DNA of 64,000 nucleotides from CAVYHJ01 sp963768165 [NCBI: uncultured bacterium] (lineage in GTDB: Bacteria; UBP4; UBA4092), in assembly GCA_963768165.1 (NCBI GenBank), contig CAVYHJ010000003.1, positions 186,001 through 250,000 of the forward strand, given 5' to 3'. Below the pieces are notes generated by a model. The model was not told the DNA's origin, ran no database searches, and saw only the letters and a list, made by a program, of their open reading frames with translations. The position numbers and the translations under genes are program-made. This document shows, piece after piece, positions 54,895 through 64,000 of the stretch. Positions within the stretch are counted from its first letter, which is position 1. Every line of letters starts with the position of its first letter.

Positions 54895-55035
54895 GAAATG
54901 TATAATTATTCCCAACAATTGATTTTATTGAAAATAAATTATTTGACACTTGTCAAAGTATTCTCATCATCTCATTGAAAGCATAGGCGTATTGAAACAA
55001 TACAGCGAACGCCCACATTCCGCTCCAAGCCCGGT
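54895..55035. repeat. Second copy of the dispersed structured repeat
   Basis: Shares TGTATAATTATTCCCAA, TTCTCATCATCTCATTGAAA and CAGCGAACNNCCACAT-type blocks with 48990-49125. A hairpin (TTTGACACTTGTCAAA) replaces TTTTTCGACACGTGTCGAAA, and GTATTG-AAA-CAATAC forms a further stem where the other copy has GTGCC-AAAACG-ACAC. Paired changes keep the hairpins, so the structure rather than the sequence is conserved. Confidence 0.6.
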
Positions 55036-55075
55036 AAGAGTGTAGTGTTAAAAACCACTTTTTAAAGGGTTTTTT

Positions 55076-55105
55076 TTGACAATCGGTTTTACCGGAAAGT
55101 ATAAT
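55076..55105 (+). promoter_or_regulatory. Promoter of secreted repeat-protein gene 3
   Basis: TTGACA (55076-55081) and TATAAT (55100-55105) with an 18-base spacer; the spacer ATCGGTTTTACCGGAAAG is related to that of gene 1. Confidence 0.75.
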
Positions 55106-55139
55106 TAAACACGATAATTCATTCTACGCGAGGTAGGTA

Positions 55140-56624
55140 ATGATTATGCCAATTCATGTTTCACGTTTTATCAAGGGATTCTTTTTCAGTATATTTTTGG
55201 TTACCCAAATATATGCCTGGCCGGTTATTAATGGGGTTGCCATTTGTACTGCCGCCAATCACCAAGAAGTTCCCACGATAGCGAGTGACGGGTCGGGTGG
55301 AGCGATCATCACCTGGGAGGATTTTCGGAATACAACCGCAAATCTGACGCAAGGGATTGATGTTTACGCCCAGCGAGTCAATTCGCAAGGGTCCACTTTA
55401 TGGACAACCAATGGAGTTGCCATCTGCACGGCTAAAGGTGACCAGGAGAATCCCACCGTAGCCAGCGACGGGTCCGGCGGAGCGATTATTACATGGACGG
55501 ATTTCCGTAATGATACTACGGATCAAATCGGACATATCTATGCCCAACGGGTTAATTCTTCAGGAAGCACCCTATGGACGCTCGATGGGGTTGCCATCTC
55601 TACCGCTTTTGAAAATCAATTCACTCCTCTAATTATGAGTGACGGGTCGGGCGGAGCGATTATTAGTTATAACCATTACGACAACGGAATTACCGGAGAC
55701 GATGTTTTTGCCCAACGGGTGAATTCCACAGGAAGTACTCTTTGGGGTCTCAATGGCGTGGCTGTCTGTACTGCCGCTTATGGTCAATTCAATCTTACGA
55801 TGGCGAGCGACGGAGCGGGCGGAGCGATTATCTCCTGGTCAGATGGTCGTAACGGAATAGATTCCGATGTCTATGCCCAGCGTGTTAATTCCACGGGGAG
55901 TACGCTATGGACCAACAATGGGATTGCTGTATCTACTGCCACTGGCAGCCAATCGTTTCCCTCAATTGTGAGTGACGGGTCGAGTGGAGCGATTATCACT
56001 TGGGAAGATTCCCGTAGTAATGGGTCAACTTATGCAATTTATGCCCAACGGGTTAATTCCACCGGTAGTACACTCTGGACACTCAATGGAGTTATCATTT
56101 GTACAGCCTTCAATGACCAATTCATTCCTGTGATAGCGAGTACCGGATCGGGCGGTGCCCTTATCACATGGTATGGTGAACGCGATGGGGTAAGCTATGA
56201 CATCTATGCCCAAAGCATTGATTCCGCCGGGAACACACTCTGGACTCCCAATGGCGTGGCAGTCTGTACGGCTGCATATAACCAAGGCGGTCCCAAGATA
56301 CTGAGTGACGGGTCAAACGGGGCAATTATCACTTGGCAGGATTATCGTAACGGGTCAACTTATAATATTTATGCCCAGCGGGTCAATTCCTCGGGAAGTA
56401 CACTTTGGACACTCAATGGTGTGGCCGTCTGTACCGCCGCCAATAACCGATTCTTTCCCATGATGGTGAGTGACGGGTCGGGTGGCGCCATCATCACTTG
56501 GGAAGATGAACGCAATGGGACAAATTATGATATCTATGCCCAACAGGTAAACGATAATGGATTGGTTCCTGTCGAAGATTGGTTCGACTACGCCGGAGAT
56601 ATTTCTCTTTTAAAACGGGAATAA
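55140..56624 (+). CDS. Secreted 'YAQRVN' repeat protein, copy 3, with VPVEDW tag
   Basis: 494 residues. GAGGTAGGTA precedes the ATG; the signal peptide is short (FIKGFFFSIFLVTQIYAWP). Eight repeats of about 57 residues follow (NGVAICTAA, SDGSGGAIITWED, IYAQRVNSTGSTLWTLNG). The end is GLVPVEDWFDYAGDISLLKR. It is most similar to copy 1 in architecture; the three genes form a duplicated family with their promoters. Function unknown; no catalytic residues recognised. Confidence 0.88.
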   Translation: MIMPIHVSRFIKGFFFSIFLVTQIYAWPVINGVAICTAANHQEVPTIASDGSGGAIITWEDFRNTTANLTQGIDVYAQRVNSQGSTLWTTNGVAICTAKGDQENPTVASDGSGGAIITWTDFRNDTTDQIGHIYAQRVNSSGSTLWTLDGVAISTAFENQFTPLIMSDGSGGAIISYNHYDNGITGDDVFAQRVNSTGSTLWGLNGVAVCTAAYGQFNLTMASDGAGGAIISWSDGRNGIDSDVYAQRVNSTGSTLWTNNGIAVSTATGSQSFPSIVSDGSSGAIITWEDSRSNGSTYAIYAQRVNSTGSTLWTLNGVIICTAFNDQFIPVIASTGSGGALITWYGERDGVSYDIYAQSIDSAGNTLWTPNGVAVCTAAYNQGGPKILSDGSNGAIITWQDYRNGSTYNIYAQRVNSSGSTLWTLNGVAVCTAANNRFFPMMVSDGSGGAIITWEDERNGTNYDIYAQQVNDNGLVPVEDWFDYAGDISLLKRE

Positions 56625-56717
56625 CATTTTCTCAAAAGATTATTCCAAGGCAGTATCGGGAATAGATAGATTCTCAATCAAGTTGAAGGTAACAAGTTCC
56701 TGATATATCTCACTTTT

Positions 56718-57305
56718 TTACTTGGAAATGACGAAGATGGCCGTCAGTGCCAGGAGATTGGGTAAAAAGGTTACGACTTTCTCATTCTTTAAGAAGACTC
56801 TTTTCTCAACAAGAATATTCCGTTTACTGCAATATTCTTCAAAATCCAAGATACTTAAAAAATGCAAGTTGGGGGTATCATGCCATTCATAGGGGAGGGA
56901 AGGGGTCATGGGCGTTTTCCCTTTGAAAAACAATTGAAACCGCGCTTTATAATAGGTAAAGTTGGGGAATCCGACAATGACTTTTTTCCCGGACCGTAAA
57001 GCATCCCGTAAGACCCAGTCCGGTTTAACCAACTGCTGCAAGGTCTCGTTGAGAATGACATAATCGAAAGATTTATCCGTGTAATCAATCAACCCGGTGT
57101 CCAAATTGCCGTGAAAGACACTCAACCCACGGGCGACACATTCATAGATGGCCTTTTCATCAATTTCGATTCCCTGTCCTTTGACTTTTTTCTTTTGTAC
57201 TAAAAGTTCCAAGAGCTCCCCGTTCCCGCAACCGAGGTCAAGGACAGTGGAGTTTTCTTCCACGGTATCCAGAATTACTTGATAATCCGGTTTGATAATG
57301 TCCAT
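56718..57305 (-). CDS. metW: MetW methionine-biosynthesis protein
   Basis: 195 residues. SAM-binding motif VLDLGCGNGELLELL and the MetW-specific GFPNFTYYKARFQLFFKGKT, SLPYEWHDTPNLHFLSILDF. MetW binds and supports the homoserine acyltransferase encoded next to it in many bacteria; its own enzymatic activity is unclear. It lies 4 bases after metX on the minus strand, forming an operon. Confidence 0.95.
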   Translation of the reverse strand: MDIIKPDYQVILDTVEENSTVLDLGCGNGELLELLVQKKKVKGQGIEIDEKAIYECVARGLSVFHGNLDTGLIDYTDKSFDYVILNETLQQLVKPDWVLRDALRSGKKVIVGFPNFTYYKARFQLFFKGKTPMTPSLPYEWHDTPNLHFLSILDFEEYCSKRNILVEKRVFLKNEKVVTFLPNLLALTAIFVISK

Positions 57306-57309
57306 GCGG

Positions 57310-58446
57310 TTACCTTTCCCCTTGGTACACTTTTTTCAAGAAATGTTTAATCAAATGGGTTTCCTCATCCACTTCCAACAGGAACGCATCATGCCCATAG
57401 GTGGAATCAATTTCACAATAGGTGGCATCGGTCCCGGCAATTTTACAGGCTTTGACGATTTCATGGGATTGATATAAAGGATAAAGCCAATCGGACTTAA
57501 ACGCCATGACCAGTACCTTTGCCTTGATACCTTGGAATGCTTCCGACAACGGTTTTCCCCGGGCGGCATCATACAAATCCATCGCCTTGGTGATATAGAG
57601 ATAGGAATTAGCATCAAACCGTTTGACAAAATTATCCCCGCGATATTGAAGATAACCTTCCACTTCAAAATCCGCCGTGAACTTAAACGGCTTTTTCTCC
57701 AATTTTAACTGCCTGCCGAATTTTTCCGCCATGGACTTATCGCTCATATAGGTGATATGTCCGACCATACGCGCCACTGCCAGCCCTTTTGCCGGCACGG
57801 CTCCCTCATAATAATTCCCATCTTTCCAATGGGGGTCAGCCATGATGGCCTGCCTGCCTACTTCATTAAAGGCAATCTGCTGGGGAGAATGTTTGGGCGT
57901 TGTGGCAATCGGAATCGCGCTCTGCAGCCGGTCGGGATGCGAGACCAACCATTCCAAGACTTGCATTCCACCCATGGAACCGCCCGCGACAGTCAAGAGT
58001 TTTTTAATTCCCAGATAGTCAATCAAATATTTTTGGGCATTGACCATATCCTGAATGGTAATCAAAGGTAAATCCAACCCATACGGTTTTCCAGTTTTTG
58101 GATTCAGTGATGCCGGTCCGGTACTCCCTTTACAACCGCCGAGGACATTGGAACAAATGACAAAATACTTATCCGTGTCAAAGGCTTTCCCCGGTCCGAT
58201 CATTTCATCCCACCAACCGGGTTTGCGTTCTCCGGTATGGTATCCCGCGGCATGAGCATCCCCCGTCAAGGCGTGAACGACAAGAATAGCGTTTGATTTT
58301 TGTTCGTCCAACGTTCCATAGGTCTCATAAGCCAGGATAATCGGACCCAATTTCTCGCCACATTCCAATTTCATTTCATGGGGCGGCTGGGCAAACGTGT
58401 AATACTGAGTTTCGACAATTCCCAGGCTTTCTGCTTGTTTTACCAT
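57310..58446 (-). CDS. metX: Homoserine O-acyltransferase
   Basis: 378 residues from the ATG at 58446, which has GGAG 9 bases upstream; a TTG five codons earlier is possible. Alpha/beta-hydrolase: nucleophile elbow [13 protein letters not shown] (Ser), late Asp in [10 protein letters not shown] and His in [20 protein letters not shown]. It transfers an acetyl or succinyl group to homoserine, the first step of methionine synthesis. It is followed by metW and preceded by metY, 48 bases away. Confidence 0.95.
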   Translation of the reverse strand: MVKQAESLGIVETQYYTFAQPPHEMKLECGEKLGPIILAYETYGTLDEQKSNAILVVHALTGDAHAAGYHTGERKPGWWDEMIGPGKAFDTDKYFVICSNVLGGCKGSTGPASLNPKTGKPYGLDLPLITIQDMVNAQKYLIDYLGIKKLLTVAGGSMGGMQVLEWLVSHPDRLQSAIPIATTPKHSPQQIAFNEVGRQAIMADPHWKDGNYYEGAVPAKGLAVARMVGHITYMSDKSMAEKFGRQLKLEKKPFKFTADFEVEGYLQYRGDNFVKRFDANSYLYITKAMDLYDAARGKPLSEAFQGIKAKVLVMAFKSDWLYPLYQSHEIVKACKIAGTDATYCEIDSTYGHDAFLLEVDEETHLIKHFLKKVYQGER

Positions 58447-58494
58447 TTCAGTAATCTCCAACCGGGGTTGGGAAATCCGACCCCTGCATAATAA

Positions 58495-59793
58495 TTATTT
58501 AACGGCTGCTTTTAATGCTTGATCAATGTCCTCTTTAATATCGTCCACATCTTCCAGTCCAATGGACAGGCGGATATAATCCGGGGTCACTCCGGTTGCT
58601 TCCTGTTCTTCTTTGGTCAATTGTTGATGTGTCGTGGAAGCGGGATGAATGACCAGACTTTTGGCATCCACAATATTCGCCAAATGGGAGAGGAGTTTAA
58701 CATTATTAATAAATTTCTTGCCAGCATCCAATCCGCCTTTGATACCAAATCCAATCAGTGCTCCATATTGTCCCTGGAGATATTTTTTGGAAAGCGCGTG
58801 GCTTGGGTGCTCTTCCAAACCGGGATAATTGACCCACGCGACCTGTGGATGAGTTTTTAAGTATTTAGCAATGGCTAACGCATTTTCGCTATGTTTGCGA
58901 TGCCGCAAGGGCAAGGTTTCCAACCCTTGCAAGAAAAGAAACGCGTTGAACGGACTCAAGCAGGCACCAATATCTCGAAGGAGTTGAACGCGTACTTTAA
59001 TTATAAACGCCACATTCCCCATTCCCGGAAAATTTCCGAACACATCCCAGAATTTCAGTCCGTGATAACTGGGGTCAGGTTCCGTGAATTCGGGAAATTT
59101 GCCATTGTTCCATTTGAAACTGCCAGCATCAATAATGATACCGCCAATTGAAGTCCCATGACCGCCTACGACTTTAGTGGTCGAGCCGACAATGATATCC
59201 ACGCCATATTTGAAAATTTGGGTCAATCCAAAACCAAGGGTGTTGTCCACGACGAACGGGACGCCCGCTTCATGCGCGATTTTGGCAATCGCTTCAAAAT
59301 CAGGGGTATCCAATTTAGGATTCCCAATGGTCTCCGCGTAAATTGCGCGGGTCTTGGGAGTAATTGCTTTTTTAAATTCTTGCGGTTTGGTGGAGTCTAC
59401 AAATTTGACTGTCCTGCCTAATTTCGGAAACGTGTAATGAAACAATTGATAGGTTCCGCCATAGAGATTATTGGCAGCAACAATTTCGTCCCCGACTTGC
59501 GTGATGGCGAGTAGAGCCAATGTTTCCGCGGCTTGTCCGGAAGAGACCGCCAATGCCCCGGTTCCCCCTTCAATGGCCGCCATGCGGCGTTCAAAGACAT
59601 CCGTCGTAGGATTCATAATGCGGGTATAAATATTACCGAATTCTTTTAACGCGAAGAGATTGGCGGCATGGTCAGTACTTTTGAAAACATAGGACGTAGT
59701 TTGGTAAATTGGAACGGCGCGCGCGCCGGTGGTTGGGTCGGGTGTTTCCTGCCCGGCATGTAATGCAATTGTATCTAATTTATGTTTTGACAT
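58495..59793 (-). CDS. metY: O-acetylhomoserine sulfhydrylase
   Basis: 432 residues. PLP-dependent Cys/Met metabolism family: PLP lysine in [16 protein letters not shown], start [20 protein letters not shown], and [17 protein letters not shown] at the end. It uses O-acetylhomoserine and sulfide to make homocysteine. The long form (>425 residues) separates it from cystathionine synthases. It leads the metY-metX-metW unit; no SAM riboswitch is visible in the leader. Confidence 0.95.
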   Translation of the reverse strand: MSKHKLDTIALHAGQETPDPTTGARAVPIYQTTSYVFKSTDHAANLFALKEFGNIYTRIMNPTTDVFERRMAAIEGGTGALAVSSGQAAETLALLAITQVGDEIVAANNLYGGTYQLFHYTFPKLGRTVKFVDSTKPQEFKKAITPKTRAIYAETIGNPKLDTPDFEAIAKIAHEAGVPFVVDNTLGFGLTQIFKYGVDIIVGSTTKVVGGHGTSIGGIIIDAGSFKWNNGKFPEFTEPDPSYHGLKFWDVFGNFPGMGNVAFIIKVRVQLLRDIGACLSPFNAFLFLQGLETLPLRHRKHSENALAIAKYLKTHPQVAWVNYPGLEEHPSHALSKKYLQGQYGALIGFGIKGGLDAGKKFINNVKLLSHLANIVDAKSLVIHPASTTHQQLTKEEQEATGVTPDYIRLSIGLEDVDDIKEDIDQALKAAVK

Positions 59794-60144
59794 AGACTTT
59801 CTCCTTTTTAAGTTTTATATGGATTCTTTTGATTTTCACCGTAACGGTTTAAGCCAATAACAATAACATGGTTTTTCAATAAATTTCCAATATCTCCTTT
59901 CTTCCTTAAATAAATTACTTACATTACTACAATAAAAAAACCCGCTTCCGTTTTTTCGATTCGGCAGCGGGGTTTAATTACGAGACTTTGTTGGAATGAT
60001 AATGGTTACAACGGCGCCTCTTCCCTGCCGAAACGGCAACACATAGCCATGGTACACATCATCCTATTGCTTTGAATTACTTTTTTTATAATCACTCTCA
60101 TACCATTCATTATACTGAAAAGCAACTCATTTTTTCAAATCCGC
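59794..60144 (-). other. Region between metY and the response regulator
   Basis: It contains a strong terminator (59934-59973) and, further upstream, a possible relic of a histidine-kinase end: on the minus strand DDVYHGYVLPFRQGRGAVVT then IIIPT to a stop near 59980. The preceding codons are interrupted by a stop. No met riboswitch consensus was found. Confidence 0.35.
59934..59973 (-). terminator. Terminator upstream of metY
   Basis: On the minus strand ACCCCGCTGCCG pairs with CGGAAGCGGGT around an A-rich loop, followed by seven T residues. It is about 140 bases before metY, so it ends the response-regulator transcript or attenuates metY. Confidence 0.75.
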
Positions 60145-60543
60145 CTACGCCCAAGGCGTTTCCCGCTTAATTTCAGCTTCCCGTAACAGTTTTTCGGCGG
60201 CAGCTAATAGATCGCTGATTTCAAAAGGTTTTATGAAAAATTCCCTGGCACCTTTAGCCAGCCCTTCCCGCTGGTCTTTGGAATCAATCCGGTTCGCGCT
60301 CAATAAAATAATGGGGATTTGGGAAGTGCCGGGATGACTGGAAAGTAAGTTAGCCATTTCCATCCCGTCTAATTTAGGCATGGTCACATCGGAAATAATT
60401 AATTCGGGTGTATAGGAAATTGCCAATTGAACCCCTTCTTCCCCATCAGTCGCTTCAATAATTTCGTGTCCTATGGAACGGAAAACAGAAACCACAACTT
60501 TTCGGATATCTTCTTCATCGTCCACAACCAATATCTTCGCCAA
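60145..60543 (-). CDS. Single-domain response regulator
   Basis: 132 residues from a TTG at 60543 (AKILVVDDEEDIRK is the family start; GGAG lies 9 bases upstream). A GTG at 60558 or a TTG at 60564 would add 5-7 residues. Phospho-Asp in LIISDVTMPKLDG, Ser in LLSANR, Lys in FFIKPFE. It has no output domain. No intact sensor kinase lies beside it. Confidence 0.9.
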   Translation of the reverse strand: MAKILVVDDEEDIRKVVVSVFRSIGHEIIEATDGEEGVQLAISYTPELIISDVTMPKLDGMEMANLLSSHPGTSQIPIILLSANRIDSKDQREGLAKGAREFFIKPFEISDLLAAAEKLLREAEIKRETPWA

Positions 60544-60756
60544 CCCTCGAATCTCCACTCTCAAATAAGCTTTTGATTAGTCTAGCAAAAGAGTCTGTTA
60601 TATACAAGACTGGATTTTAATCAAGTTAAGGATAACAGGGAGAGCGGCATTTTGTCATAATATGTACCAAAATGTACATGCCGGGAATAGTGTTTGGGTC
60701 GTCTTTGTACTTCCTATGCTTTATCTTTACTGGACAATGTCTACTAAACCGGCCTG

Positions 60757-60785
60757 TTGACAGTATTATGGTACTATGTTAATTT
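60757..60785 (+). promoter_or_regulatory. Promoter of the large secreted protein
   Basis: TTGACA (60757-60762) and TAATTT (60780-60785) with a 17-base spacer, 23 bases before the start codon. Confidence 0.55.
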
Positions 60786-60807
60786 TTTATAGAGCTGAGG
60801 TAGTCTT

Positions 60808-63800
60808 ATGAAAAAACAGATTCGGTACTTATCTTTTTATCTTTTTTTAATTTCATTTCTATTACTATTAATTTCCCCAGGATTCACTCAACCCATGGGT
60901 AACGGGCAAGGGCCACATCCCGGAGGGCCTATGGGTACGTATGTAGACCCGGATACGATAGCCCGGGTGAGGGCAGATGCCAGAAAAAATCCAACGACCC
61001 CAGACAATATTCAAGAACGGTTTAAAGTTTTAAAGGTCCTGCCATTAACGTTACTTCGCAAAGGTGCGCCCGTCGGCCAGTATTTTCCAATGTCCAAATT
61101 TCAGGAAATTGATTCTCTGATGAGAAATCAGGATTATACAAAAGCCGCACCTCTAATAGATGCCGCGTTCAAGAATTTAGACATGGCTGAAAATAATGCC
61201 CAGCCAGGAATGGTACCCACCCCTCCGGCATTCGGCCAAAGACCTTTACAGGGACAATCACCATTCGGGCAAGGGTCAACCGGCCAACCACCCTTTGGCC
61301 AATCTCCCTCGCAGGGACAATTTGGGTCGGGACAAGGCTTTAATGGGCAACCGCCTTTTGGTCAATCACCTTCGCAAGGACAATTTGTATCAGGACAAGG
61401 GCCAAACGGCCAACCACCCTTTGGCCAAAGACCTTCACAGGGCGGTCCGATGGGACCCATGGGGCAAGCTATGGGTTTTCAAAATATTCCCGGATTTGCC
61501 TTAACCAGCTCGGTGCCTGTCTTTTGTAATATTTCTTTCACCGTCCGGCAGGGATCGGATATCGAAGACATGAAACAACGTTTGAATATTATTAAACGCC
61601 ATGTTTCGCTTCTCCAAAAACACGGACTTCATGGAGATTATTATTTCACCTGGCTGGCTGTGAAACAAATCATGACAATTGATCCGCAATTCTTTAATTC
61701 TCTCCAACAAGCTGGCATGGGAATTAATCATCATGGAGCAAAAGAAGGTCCTCCACCCACACCGCTCGACAGAACTCACGGAACGAGTTGGCAGGATGAT
61801 ATTCAGGTGCTACGAAATTATGAATCGCATGATATTAACCCGCAAACCGGTGAATTACTTATGAATCAACCGGGCGGGCTGAAAGGCATGAGTGAGGTTT
61901 ACAATTTACAGCCCTTTGCCACCGGCCAATTTTTCAAAGCGTCCATTCTTGCTGTGGATAAGGAATTGGAAATTAAGATGGGTGCCGGAATCAAAGAAGA
62001 TATCGGCGTACCTGACGGGCGGGCATGGTACATGGGAGTGCTCAATCGTCCCGATACGATTGATTTGCAACCGCAAGCGGTCATTGCCTGGTCTTTAAAA
62101 AATGGGCCCAATCTCCGCACTCAACTTTCCCAGGAGATTCAGCAATTGAACCGCAAGGAATTCAACCTGGTCGAAATTCTTCTCCATGACGGGGATTTCC
62201 TACAACGCGGAAATAATGCGGATGAAGAAAAAATGTTTCAGTCTTTTGACCAATTTTTGGATTGGATAGAAAAAAATCATGATTTGAAAACGGTAACGGC
62301 ACGGGATATTTACAATATGGCGGTGGATGATCGCGACCGGGTGGTTCAAACTTCTCAACTCAAGGAAATGATTCAAGAACAACTTTCCAAAGCACCCCGT
62401 TCCACTCCTCCATTATATTTTTCTTTGCGGAATGAAGATTATTTGTCATTGACGGATGTATTTCAAGCTCTTTGCGATAGCCTTAGTGCTTATTTAAAAA
62501 ATGGCATGTTACCGCAGGAAGTTCGCGTACATGATATTCTTGGACCGACCGCAAATATACTGGCAGCGACATCCTCCAATATCACACTTTCTGCAAAAGA
62601 AGTCATAGACAAAGCCAATCAGATTAAACCATACCTTCAAGTCAGCGGGGTTCCATCGGGAATCGTGTTATCGAATACCCGTCTGAATGCCGCCGAATTT
62701 CTCTCCGCAATGGAACAGGTATATCAAAAAATCGGTTCGGCTCAGACGCCTCCAAACGCACTGGGACAAATACAAATTTCATCACAAAATTTGATTCCAC
62801 AAGAAGTAGATAATCCTATGCGGAGAGATGTTTTTACCAAACTTCAAGTCTGGACTTACAAACCCGCGCGATGGAATATTTCGGGACTCAGCAGTGCAGG
62901 CGCGAAAAAACCTGTCTTATTCTGGATTTATGGACATCATTACGGTGCGCGCTATGCCGATCCGAGCGTAATACGCAAGTTTGCTGATTTATTGGTGAAG
63001 TATAATCTCAAAGGAACTTTTTATTCCGATGGGATTTTAGCGGATAAAATCAAACGCCATGACCCCTCGTTATTCGCGTATATCAATTCACTGCAAATGC
63101 CTATTGGGTATCATGGTGAAGATACTCATGGGCCACAGCCAAACGCACCCAGAACAACCAACAACAAAAATTGGGAACAGGCGGTCGAAGCGGTTAAAGA
63201 ACGATATAGTCATGCTCAGAAAGTTGTTTGGAGGAATTCTTCCGAAGACTGGATTAATATGGAAGCCAGTGGAGAGTCGGATCTTTCCAAAACTGGCGGT
63301 ATCGTCGCGGTGCAAGAAGCCTATGGGCGAGATGTGGATATTTTAACCGATCATAGTTTAAATGCCGCGCCTGCCGGATACGCGTTTATGGAATTGACCA
63401 AAGCAAAGATGGCACAGGGCACGTTATTAAGCTATCACGGAATGGGACCGGAACTGCAACATAACCAGGAGTTGCTTGAACAAGTGTTTGGAATCGGCGG
63501 GTTGGAAAATCCCCTGTTCTGGTATATGAATCAATTGAATACCAAAGAAATTATTGAAACTCTTTTAATTCCATCCAACCAACTTAAAGAAGAATTCGGT
63601 AAATTGGATAGGAGCCATGTAAATTTTGTGACTGTACTCATGGAACCCGATGAACACACGGGGTCGTTGGCGGATTTTGAAGAGAGACTCCGGTATATCA
63701 AGGATGAATTTATTCCGCAAAATCCGGGAAGCCGTTTTGTAATACCCCAGGATTTACTGAATTTAGTAGACTTACAAACACCTCCTGCCATATCGAAAAG

Positions 63801-64000
63801 ACAATTGGAAAATATTTGTGACTATCTGCTAAACCATTGGTCGGCACGCCCACCAAACTCCATTATGATTCCCGGTGACCGGAATTATTCACTCTCGCAA
63901 GCGTTTGAGGCATTGGTCAATAGTTTGTCGGCTTTCCAATCCACGCACCAACTGCCGGAATCGGTAACGGTTTCAGATTATCTGGGTCCTATTGGTGAAA
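60808..64000 (+). CDS. Very long secreted protein with deacetylase-like and pseudomurein-binding-like regions (partial)
   Basis: Starts at 60808 with a signal peptide (YLSFYLFLISFLLLLISPGF) and stays open for 1,064 codons to the end of the window. Residues about 130-225 are Gly/Gln/Pro-rich, with units of the form GQPPFGQSPSQGQF-SGQG. Next come two polysaccharide-deacetylase-like (NodB-type beta/alpha-barrel) regions: one with LQKHGLHGDYYFTWLAVKQI and GINHHG, a second with VLFWIYGHHYGARYADP, LKGTFYSDG and IGYHGEDTHGP. Between and after them are segments that look like pseudomurein-binding repeats (VIDKANQIKPYLQVSGVPSG ... LNAAEFLSAMEQVY; YSLSQAFEALVNSL). It is probably cell-wall or exopolysaccharide directed; this is inferred. 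Catalytic metal ligands are not all visible. Confidence 0.8.
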   Translation, partial: MKKQIRYLSFYLFLISFLLLLISPGFTQPMGNGQGPHPGGPMGTYVDPDTIARVRADARKNPTTPDNIQERFKVLKVLPLTLLRKGAPVGQYFPMSKFQEIDSLMRNQDYTKAAPLIDAAFKNLDMAENNAQPGMVPTPPAFGQRPLQGQSPFGQGSTGQPPFGQSPSQGQFGSGQGFNGQPPFGQSPSQGQFVSGQGPNGQPPFGQRPSQGGPMGPMGQAMGFQNIPGFALTSSVPVFCNISFTVRQGSDIEDMKQRLNIIKRHVSLLQKHGLHGDYYFTWLAVKQIMTIDPQFFNSLQQAGMGINHHGAKEGPPPTPLDRTHGTSWQDDIQVLRNYESHDINPQTGELLMNQPGGLKGMSEVYNLQPFATGQFFKASILAVDKELEIKMGAGIKEDIGVPDGRAWYMGVLNRPDTIDLQPQAVIAWSLKNGPNLRTQLSQEIQQLNRKEFNLVEILLHDGDFLQRGNNADEEKMFQSFDQFLDWIEKNHDLKTVTARDIYNMAVDDRDRVVQTSQLKEMIQEQLSKAPRSTPPLYFSLRNEDYLSLTDVFQALCDSLSAYLKNGMLPQEVRVHDILGPTANILAATSSNITLSAKEVIDKANQIKPYLQVSGVPSGIVLSNTRLNAAEFLSAMEQVYQKIGSAQTPPNALGQIQISSQNLIPQEVDNPMRRDVFTKLQVWTYKPARWNISGLSSAGAKKPVLFWIYGHHYGARYADPSVIRKFADLLVKYNLKGTFYSDGILADKIKRHDPSLFAYINSLQMPIGYHGEDTHGPQPNAPRTTNNKNWEQAVEAVKERYSHAQKVVWRNSSEDWINMEASGESDLSKTGGIVAVQEAYGRDVDILTDHSLNAAPAGYAFMELTKAKMAQGTLLSYHGMGPELQHNQELLEQVFGIGGLENPLFWYMNQLNTKEIIETLLIPSNQLKEEFGKLDRSHVNFVTVLMEPDEHTGSLADFEERLRYIKDEFIPQNPGSRFVIPQDLLNLVDLQTPPAISKRQLENICDYLLNHWSARPPNSIMIPGDRNYSLSQAFEALVNSLSAFQSTHQLPESVTVSDYLGPIGE

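Noticed and set aside
59794-60144. SAM or other riboswitch upstream of metY
   Set aside because: A terminator is present but the conserved SAM-I/II/SAH motifs were not found; the structured part reads better as a possible kinase relic.

Overview
The window looks like a chromosomal segment of an uncultivated, AT-leaning diderm (Gram-negative-type) bacterium. The evidence is an RND efflux pump, a partial NADH:quinone oxidoreductase operon, an A-type Fe-S carrier, hybrid histidine kinases, and many long secreted repeat proteins (PKD, Kelch, beta-helix, 'YAQRVN' repeats) of the kind found in candidate-phylum and FCB-like genomes. No rRNA or tRNA gene was seen, so finer placement is not possible from this sequence.

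Layout. 1-8.8 kb: RND pump, a long secreted PKD protein, IscA/ErpA-type protein. 8.9-14.3 kb: methyltransferase-like membrane protein, nuoB-C-D-I without the membrane subunits, a ferredoxin, a radical SAM protein and a DJ-1/PfpI protein. 14.9-18.0 kb: a DUF4276 gene split by an IS3-family (IS407-like) element, downstream of its AAA-ATPase partner. 18.3-27.4 kb: dipeptidase, SAM methyltransferase, then a minus-strand unit running from a 49-aa peptide gene through a terminator, two small proteins and a GNAT acetyltransferase to an ABC exporter with an extra N-terminal domain and a DUF1854 protein. A TlpA-like thioredoxin and a second ABC exporter follow. 27.4-36.9 kb: Kelch protein, a three-gene phosphorelay cluster, oxidoreductase/isomerase pair, DinB-like protein, secreted CBM41-like protein. 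38.2-42.3 kb: three tandem secreted beta-helix paralogues. 42.5-47 kb: an accessory, decaying region with DpnI remnants, a GATC-type restriction-modification operon (DpnA-like methylase plus MutH/Sau3AI-like nuclease), several small genes and an unknown three-gene cassette. 47.1-48.8 kb: an IS4-family element. 49.4-56.6 kb: glycosyltransferase, then three paralogous secreted repeat proteins with duplicated promoters. 56.7-59.8 kb: metY-metX-metW. 60.1-64 kb: response regulator and a very long secreted protein running off the end.

How parts work together. metX activates homoserine, metY sulfhydrylates it and MetW supports the acyltransferase. The restriction-modification operon is translationally coupled (4-nt and 1-nt overlaps). 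The AAA-ATPase/DUF4276 pair looks like a dead two-gene defence module. Several secreted proteins share near-consensus sigma-70 promoters, and four end in a common VPVEDW tag.

The most unusual observations are the peptide/acetyltransferase/ABC/DUF1854 operon, the wrecked DpnI gene (with two further ghost 5' ends) beside a system expected to methylate GATC, the exact reconstruction of two insertion-split genes, the VPVEDW C-terminal tag, and a palindromic element at the same distance from two secreted-protein promoters.
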